Positions 59,360 through 64,000 of a stretch of 64,000 bases of DNA are shown in pieces. Location: contig NZ_PJRO01000021.1 in assembly GCF_002858745.1 (NCBI RefSeq), positions 48,624 through 112,623 of the forward strand. Direction: 5' to 3'. This DNA comes from Mesorhizobium loti (GTDB taxonomy: Bacteria > Pseudomonadota > Alphaproteobacteria > Rhizobiales > Rhizobiaceae). Both the position numbers and the translations under genes were made by a program. The notes below the pieces were generated by a model. The model saw only the letters and a list, made by a program, of their open reading frames with translations, was not told the origin of the DNA and searched no databases. Numbering within the stretch: the stretch's first letter is position 1; each line of letters starts with the position of its first letter.

Positions 59360-61006
59360 ATGATGATGATGGAAAAGATCGCTTGTCGTTCGCGTCGCCT
59401 TTTCGCCGGCGCGGCGGTGTCCGCACTGCTGATGGGCATGGCCCCGGCACTTGCGGCGACACCCGCCGATACGCTGGTCGAGGCTTACGCCCTCGATGAG
59501 ATCATCACCATGGATCCAGGCGAGGCGTTCGAGCTGTCGACCGCCGAGGTCAACGCGAACATCTATGATCTACTGGTCCGTTTCGATCTTGCCGACACCA
59601 CCAAGGTAACCAGCGATCTGGCCGAAAGCTGGACCGTCTCCGACGACAGGCTGACCTACACCTTCAAGCTGAAGCCGGGCCTGAAATTCGCTTCCGGCAA
59701 TCCGCTCACTGCCGAGGACGTCGCGTATTCGTTCGAGCGTGTGATCAAACTCGACAAGAGCCCGGCCTTCATCCTTGGCCAGTTCGGCCTGACCGGCGAC
59801 AATGTGGCCGAGAAGGCCAAGGCGACTGGCCCGGACACCTTCGTGTTCACCGTCGACAAGCCCTATGCGCCGAGCTTCGTTTTGAACTGCCTGGCGGCGG
59901 GCGTGGGTGCGGTGGTCGACAAGAAGCTGGTGTCCGAAAACGCCAAGGCGGTGACTCCAGGCGACGACTATAAATACGACAATGATTTCGGCAATGACTG
60001 GCTGAAGACGCATTCGGCGGGCTCCGGGCAGTTCAAGCTGCGCGAATGGCGCGCCAGCGAGGCGGTCGTCATGGATCGCAACGACAATTATTGGGGCGAG
60101 AAGGCAAAGCTCGCACGCGTCATCTACCGCCACATGAAGGAAAGCTCGGCCCAGCGGCTGGCGCTCGAAGCCGGTGACATCGATGTCGCCCGCAACCTCG
60201 AGCCGAACGATCTCGATGCGGTGGCCAAGCATGGCGAGATCGCGCTTGCCAGCGCGCCAAAAGGCACGGTGTATTACATCAGTCTCAATCAGAAGAATGA
60301 GAAGCTGGCCAAGCCCGAGGTGCGGCAGGCATTCAAATATCTGATCGACTATAGCGCCATCGGCGACACCCTGATCAAGGGTATCGGCAACGTTCACCAG
60401 ACCTTCCTGCCTACGGGTGTGCTCGGTTCGGTCGAAGACAAACCTTACAAGCTCGACGTCGCCAAGGCGAAGGAACTGCTGGAGAAGGCCGGCCTGAAGG
60501 ACGGGTTCTCCGTCACGATGGACGTGCGCAACGGCCAGCCGGTGACAGGCATTGCCGAAGCCATTCAGCAGACGGCGGCCGAAGCCGGCATCAAGATCGA
60601 CATCATCCCCGGCGACGACAAGCAGACGCTGACCAAATACCGCGCCCGCAATCACGACGTCTATATCGGCCAGTGGGGGCAGGACTATTTTGATCCCAAC
60701 TCCAACGCCCAGACCTTCGCGTCCAATCCCAACAATGCCGATGACGGCAGCAACCAGACGCTGGCCTGGCGCAATGCCTGGGACGTGCCGGAACTGAGCA
60801 AGGAGACGGAGGCGGCGCTGCTGGAGAGCGATCCGGCCAAGCGCATCGAGATGTACCGGCACTTGCAGAAGGAAGTGCTCGACAAGAGCCCGTTCGCGAT
60901 CATCTACGAGCAGATCGAGGTCGCCGGCGTGCGCAAGAACGTGCAGGGGTTCAAGCTGGGCCCCAGCTTCGACACCAACTTCGTCGGCACCATCACAAAG
61001 GAATAA
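59360..61006 (+). CDS. Peptide-type ABC transporter substrate-binding protein, family 5
   Basis: The 548-residue exported protein begins at the four tandem Met codons at 59360, after GGGAGAG, with a signal peptide ending at ALA. The mature SBP_bac_5 domain shows LDEIITMDPGEAFELSTAEVN (in blocks), YTFKLKPGLKFASGNPLTAEDVAYSF and SAGSGQFKLREWRA. Relatives bind peptides, nickel, opines or sugars. Control by a SIS-domain RpiR protein hints at a sugar-containing ligand such as a glycopeptide or amino sugar conjugate (inference). The permease genes follow 3 bp later. Confidence 0.93.
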   Translation: MMMMEKIACRSRRLFAGAAVSALLMGMAPALAATPADTLVEAYALDEIITMDPGEAFELSTAEVNANIYDLLVRFDLADTTKVTSDLAESWTVSDDRLTYTFKLKPGLKFASGNPLTAEDVAYSFERVIKLDKSPAFILGQFGLTGDNVAEKAKATGPDTFVFTVDKPYAPSFVLNCLAAGVGAVVDKKLVSENAKAVTPGDDYKYDNDFGNDWLKTHSAGSGQFKLREWRASEAVVMDRNDNYWGEKAKLARVIYRHMKESSAQRLALEAGDIDVARNLEPNDLDAVAKHGEIALASAPKGTVYYISLNQKNEKLAKPEVRQAFKYLIDYSAIGDTLIKGIGNVHQTFLPTGVLGSVEDKPYKLDVAKAKELLEKAGLKDGFSVTMDVRNGQPVTGIAEAIQQTAAEAGIKIDIIPGDDKQTLTKYRARNHDVYIGQWGQDYFDPNSNAQTFASNPNNADDGSNQTLAWRNAWDVPELSKETEAALLESDPAKRIEMYRHLQKEVLDKSPFAIIYEQIEVAGVRKNVQGFKLGPSFDTNFVGTITKE

Positions 61007-61009
61007 CCG

Positions 61010-62086
61010 GTGGAAACCCGTGGTTTGAGTGCAGCCGGAGCGCAAGCCGAGGCTGACGGCACCCGTGCGTTCGCGCTTCTGGCGCCTGTCGCCCGCTTCC
61101 TTGTCATCGCCATCATGACCTATCTCGGCCTTCTGGCGGTCACCTTTTTCATCGGCCGGGTCATCCCGATCGATCCCGCGCTGGCGATCGTCGGCGACCG
61201 GGCGCCGGCCAGCGTCGTCGAGCGCACGCGGCGCGAAATGGGTCTCGACCTGCCGTTGATCCAGCAGTTCTACATCTACATCAAGGGTGTGCTTTCGGGA
61301 GACTTCGGCAGGTCCGTGCTTACCTCGAACCCGGTCATGGACGATATCCGCCGCGTTTTCCCGGCCACCATCGAACTGGCGACGATCGGCACGCTCGTCG
61401 GCGCGTTCATCGGCATCCCGCTCGGCGTGCTGGCTGCGGTCAGGCGTGGCAGCCTGGTGGACCAGGTCGTGCGCGTCATCGGCCTGATCGGCTATTCGGT
61501 GCCGATCTTCTGGCTCGGCCTGCTGTCACTGGTGCTGTTCTACGCCAAGCTACGCTGGGCGGCTTTCCCCGGCAGGCTCGACATCGCCTTCGAATATTCC
61601 TTCACCCCGACCACCGGCTTCTATCTGCTGGATTCGGCCATGCAGGGACAGTGGGACGTGTTCTGGGATGTCATGCGCCACATCTTCCTGCCGGCCTCGC
61701 TGCTCGGCTATTTCTCGCTGGCCTATATCAGTGGCCTGACGCGCTCCTTCATGCTGAATGAGCTCTCCCAGGAATATGTCATCGCGGCGCGCGCCAAGGG
61801 CGTTTCGGAAACGCGCATCATCTGGGGCCATGCACTGCGCAATGCCGCCGTGCCGCTGGTGACGGTGATCGCGCTGTCCTACGCCGGCCTGCTGGAGGGG
61901 TCAGTGCTGACCGAGACGGTGTTCTCCTGGCCCGGCATCGGCCTCTACATCACCAATTCGTTGCAGAACGCCGACATGAATGCGGTGCTTGGCGGTACCG
62001 TGGTCATCGGCTCGGTGTTCATCGCCATCAACCTGCTCTCGGACCAGCTCTACCGGCTGCTCGATCCAAGAACCAAGGCGCAGTGA
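61010..62086 (+). CDS. Peptide-type ABC transporter permease (DppB class)
   Basis: The 358-residue membrane protein starts with GTG at 61010. It has the DppB architecture: an N-terminal helix, a GLDLPLIQQFYIYIKGVLSGDFGRSV segment (in blocks) and several helices. The EAA-like loop reads FMLNELSQEYVIAARAKGVSETRIIWGHALRNA (in blocks). Unusual is a periplasmic insertion of about 40 residues around LRWAAFPGRLDIAFEYSFTP, as also seen in other DppB relatives. It works with the DppC partner at 62177. Confidence 0.93.
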   Translation: METRGLSAAGAQAEADGTRAFALLAPVARFLVIAIMTYLGLLAVTFFIGRVIPIDPALAIVGDRAPASVVERTRREMGLDLPLIQQFYIYIKGVLSGDFGRSVLTSNPVMDDIRRVFPATIELATIGTLVGAFIGIPLGVLAAVRRGSLVDQVVRVIGLIGYSVPIFWLGLLSLVLFYAKLRWAAFPGRLDIAFEYSFTPTTGFYLLDSAMQGQWDVFWDVMRHIFLPASLLGYFSLAYISGLTRSFMLNELSQEYVIAARAKGVSETRIIWGHALRNAAVPLVTVIALSYAGLLEGSVLTETVFSWPGIGLYITNSLQNADMNAVLGGTVVIGSVFIAINLLSDQLYRLLDPRTKAQ

Positions 62087-62147
62087 GCCGGCTGGCCGCT
62101 GCCAACATCGCAATCCCTGATTTCGCCCGCGACGAGGAGACGAACCC

Positions 62148-62180
62148 GTGCACGCCATCCATTGGACCTTCTTGCCATGA
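62148..62180 (+). other. Possible 10-codon mini-ORF coupled to the DppC start
   Basis: GTG at 62148 follows GAGGAGA at 62133-62139. It opens a 10-codon frame (MHAIHWTFLP) whose TGA at 62178-62180 overlaps the ATG of the permease (ATGA). The permease ATG itself has no good ribosome site. Translation of the mini-ORF could deliver ribosomes to the permease start. It could also be a chance frame with a longer permease N-terminus. Confidence 0.35.
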
Positions 62181-63103
62181 GCACGGCACAACCATCGGCG
62201 CTTTCCCGCCGCGAATGGCTGCTCTCGGAACAGCCGGCTTCGCGCTGGCAAGCCAGGCTCGGCCGCGCCTATGCGACCTGGCGGCGCTTTCTTGCCAACA
62301 AGCCGGGCGTGCTGGGCCTTGTCATCATTCTCCTCTTGCTCTTCGTCGCGGCCTTCGCCAGCCATCTGGCCGCCTATTCACCGGTGGTGGGGGATCTGAA
62401 GGGCGCCCGGCTGCTGCCGCCTTCCACCGGGCATTGGCTCGGCACCGACGATCTCGGCCGCGATATCTATTCGCGCATCATCTATGGCTCGCGGCTGACA
62501 TTGCTGGTCGTGGTGCTGGTCGCCGTCATCTCGGCGCCCGTTGGCCTGCTGGTCGGCGCGGTCGCGGGTTACGCCGGCGGCTGGACCGATGCGGTGCTGA
62601 TGCGCATCACAGACATCTTCCTCGCCTTCCCGAAGCTGATCCTGGCGCTGGCCTTCGTCGCAGCGCTCGGGCCCGGCATCGAGAACGCCATCATCGCCAT
62701 CGCCATCACCTCATGGCCGCCCTATGCCCGCATCGCCCGTGCCGAGACGCTGATGGTGCGAAACTCCGATTACATCAAGGCGGTGGAGCTGATGGGCGCG
62801 TCCCCCTTCAGGGTGGTGTGGCGCCACATCATCCCGATGTGCACCTCCTCGCTGATCGTGCGCGTCACCCTCGACATGGCCGGCATCATTCTGACGGCAG
62901 CCGGCCTGGGGTTTGTCGGATTGGGTGCGCAGCCACCGTTGCCGGAGTGGGGTGCGATGATCGCATCGGGTCGTCGTTTCATCCTCGACCAGTGGTGGGT
63001 GGCAGCCATGCCGGGCATGGCCATCCTCATCGTCAGTCTCGGCTTCAACCTGTTGGGTGACGGCCTGCGTGATGCGCTCGATCCGAGGAGTTCGGGCCAA
63101 TGA
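62177..63103 (+). CDS. Peptide-type ABC transporter permease (DppC class)
   Basis: The 308-residue membrane protein starts at the ATG at 62177; an in-frame TTG at 62162 is possible. It has the DppC features: an N-terminal helix after RRFLANKPGVLGL, GHWLGTDDLGRDIYSRIIYGSR, and the EAA loop TLMVRNSDYIKAVELMGASPFRVVWRHIIP (in blocks). GAQPPLPEWGAMIASG is the C-terminal signature. It overlaps the ATPase start by four bases. Confidence 0.94.
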   Translation: MSTAQPSALSRREWLLSEQPASRWQARLGRAYATWRRFLANKPGVLGLVIILLLLFVAAFASHLAAYSPVVGDLKGARLLPPSTGHWLGTDDLGRDIYSRIIYGSRLTLLVVVLVAVISAPVGLLVGAVAGYAGGWTDAVLMRITDIFLAFPKLILALAFVAALGPGIENAIIAIAITSWPPYARIARAETLMVRNSDYIKAVELMGASPFRVVWRHIIPMCTSSLIVRVTLDMAGIILTAAGLGFVGLGAQPPLPEWGAMIASGRRFILDQWWVAAMPGMAILIVSLGFNLLGDGLRDALDPRSSGQ

Positions 63104-63960
63104 GTGCCATGAATGCAAACGCGAAGAGCGGCAACCTGCTCGAGGTCGACAACCTCAAGGTCCGCTTTCCCACCCGCACCGGTGTCATCGAAGCGGTGCG
63201 CGGTGTGTCGTTCTCATTGGGCCGCGAACGGCTCGGCATCGTCGGTGAATCCGGCTCCGGAAAATCCCAGACCGGCCGTGCCATCATGGGGCTCACCGAT
63301 CCGCGTGCCGAAGTGACGGCAGATCGGCTGGAGTTCGATGGGATCGATCTTTTGTCATTGCCGGCCCGCGAGCGAAGGGCGCTGCGCGGCAAGCGTGTCG
63401 CCATGATCCTGCAGGATCCGAAGTACTCGCTCGATCCCGTCATCAGCATCGGCCGCCAGATCGTCGAAACCCTGCGCACCCATGAGAAGGTCTCCAGGGC
63501 CGAAGCACGGGAACGTGCCCTCGACATGCTGGCAGCGGTGCAGATCCGCGATCCCAAACGTGTCTTCGATCTCTATCCGCATGAAGTCTCGGGCGGCATG
63601 GGCCAGCGCGCCATGATCGCCATGATGCTGATTGCCGGACCGGAGCTTTTGATCGCCGACGAGCCGACCTCGGCACTCGATGTGACGGTGCAGCTCGATG
63701 TGCTGGCCATCCTCGACAGACTGGTCTCGACACGTGGCATGGGCCTGATCTTCATCTCGCATGATCTGCGGCTGGTCTCCTCCTTCTGCGACCGTGTCGT
63801 GGTCATGTATGCCGGCAAGGTGGTGGAACAGCTGCCGGCCTCTGAGCTGGCCAACGCCCAACATCCCTACACACAAGGCCTGCTCGACTGCATGCCGAAG
63901 ATCGGCAACGACCGGCATCCCCTGCCGGTGCTGGCACGCAAGGCGGAGTGGGCGGCATGA
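63100..63960 (+). CDS. Peptide-type ABC transporter ATP-binding protein (DppD class)
   Basis: The 286-residue ATPase has Walker A GESGSGKSQ, Q-loop ILQDPKYSLDP, signature VSGGMGQR, Walker B LLIADEPTSALDVTVQ and the switch H in FISHDLRLVSS. The end reads AQHPYTQGLLDCMPK, the start of the oligopeptide-transporter C-terminal domain. The protein is shorter than typical DppD (about 320 residues), because the usual Cys-rich C-terminal tail is absent. Its stop overlaps the next gene by four bases. Confidence 0.93.
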   Translation: MSAMNANAKSGNLLEVDNLKVRFPTRTGVIEAVRGVSFSLGRERLGIVGESGSGKSQTGRAIMGLTDPRAEVTADRLEFDGIDLLSLPARERRALRGKRVAMILQDPKYSLDPVISIGRQIVETLRTHEKVSRAEARERALDMLAAVQIRDPKRVFDLYPHEVSGGMGQRAMIAMMLIAGPELLIADEPTSALDVTVQLDVLAILDRLVSTRGMGLIFISHDLRLVSSFCDRVVVMYAGKVVEQLPASELANAQHPYTQGLLDCMPKIGNDRHPLPVLARKAEWAA

Positions 63961-64000
63961 CGGCGACACTTCTGGCAGACAAGGTCGAGGTTGTCTTCGA
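63957..64000 (+). CDS. Second ATP-binding protein (DppF class), partial at window edge
   Basis: Only the first 14 codons are visible (MTATLLADKVEVVF), starting at an ATG that overlaps the DppD stop (ATGA). The position, coupling and the beta-strand-like LLADKVEVVF start fit the DppF/OppF partner ATPase expected in this operon. The rest lies beyond the window. Confidence 0.7.
   Translation, partial: MTATLLADKVEVVF

Noticed and set aside
1..64000. tRNA, rRNA, CRISPR arrays, riboswitches
   Set aside because: I looked for cloverleaf-like sequences, regularly spaced repeats and known riboswitch cores between genes and recognised none. A covariance-model search would be needed to exclude small RNAs.

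Overview
The window looks like chromosomal DNA of a Mesorhizobium-type alphaproteobacterium (Hyphomicrobiales, Phyllobacteriaceae). It is GC-rich, packed with ABC importers and one-component regulators, and carries rhizobium-type intergenic palindromic repeats. Its centre encodes what appears to be the full vitamin B6 degradation pathway known from Mesorhizobium loti. I saw no rRNA, tRNA or CRISPR array. All assignments come from reading the sequence and recalling protein families; no database search was run.

Layout. 1-1650 is decayed DNA: an internally deleted IS110-type transposase and a degenerate zincin-like fragment. 1739-6134 holds a divergent Lrp/AsnC regulator, a PLP-dependent trans-sulfuration-type enzyme, a peptide-type binding protein without its own permeases, and a 2-keto-4-pentenoate-hydratase-like enzyme. 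6348-9713 has rsgA and an oleate hydratase. 10101-15016 is a polar amino acid ABC importer with a YheO/DauR-like regulator and a D-cysteine-desulfhydrase-like enzyme. 15295-18193 is a ferric/polyamine-type binding protein and a fused permease with no ATPase. 18239-20831 is a divergent LysR/MFS pair.

21020-41124 is the B6 locus. Pyridoxine 4-oxidase and pyridoxamine-pyruvate transaminase feed pyridoxal. Pyridoxal 4-dehydrogenase makes 4-pyridoxolactone and the lactonase opens it to 4-pyridoxate. A GMC dehydrogenase and an NAD dehydrogenase then oxidise the two side chains. A class II aldolase-fold decarboxylase, the ring-opening flavin monooxygenase MHPCO and an alpha/beta hydrolase finish the route to succinic semialdehyde, acetate, ammonia and CO2. 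Interleaved are a GntR regulator, two ABC importers (NMT1/THI5 type and BMP/nucleoside type), an AA_synth-family protein, a PEBP-family protein and a small secreted protein.

41172-49722 is a second catabolic island: an IclR regulator, an SDR, a ribose-type ABC importer, a cupin, a metallo-beta-lactamase-fold lactonase-like enzyme, an FAH-family hydrolase and another SDR. The divergent promoters at its left end have matching architecture. Its substrate is unknown; the set resembles a non-phosphorylative sugar-acid or lactone route. 49750-57287 is a glycoside module with a UTRA-GntR repressor, a GH4 hydrolase, a PfkB kinase and a CUT1 sugar ABC importer; a near-perfect palindrome sits between the -35 and -10 of its promoter. 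57291-64000 has TetR and RpiR regulators on the minus strand and a Dpp/Opp-type importer running off the right edge.

Recurring themes are eight solute-binding proteins in 64 kb, strong hairpins directly downstream of four of them, and three copies of one palindromic repeat family.
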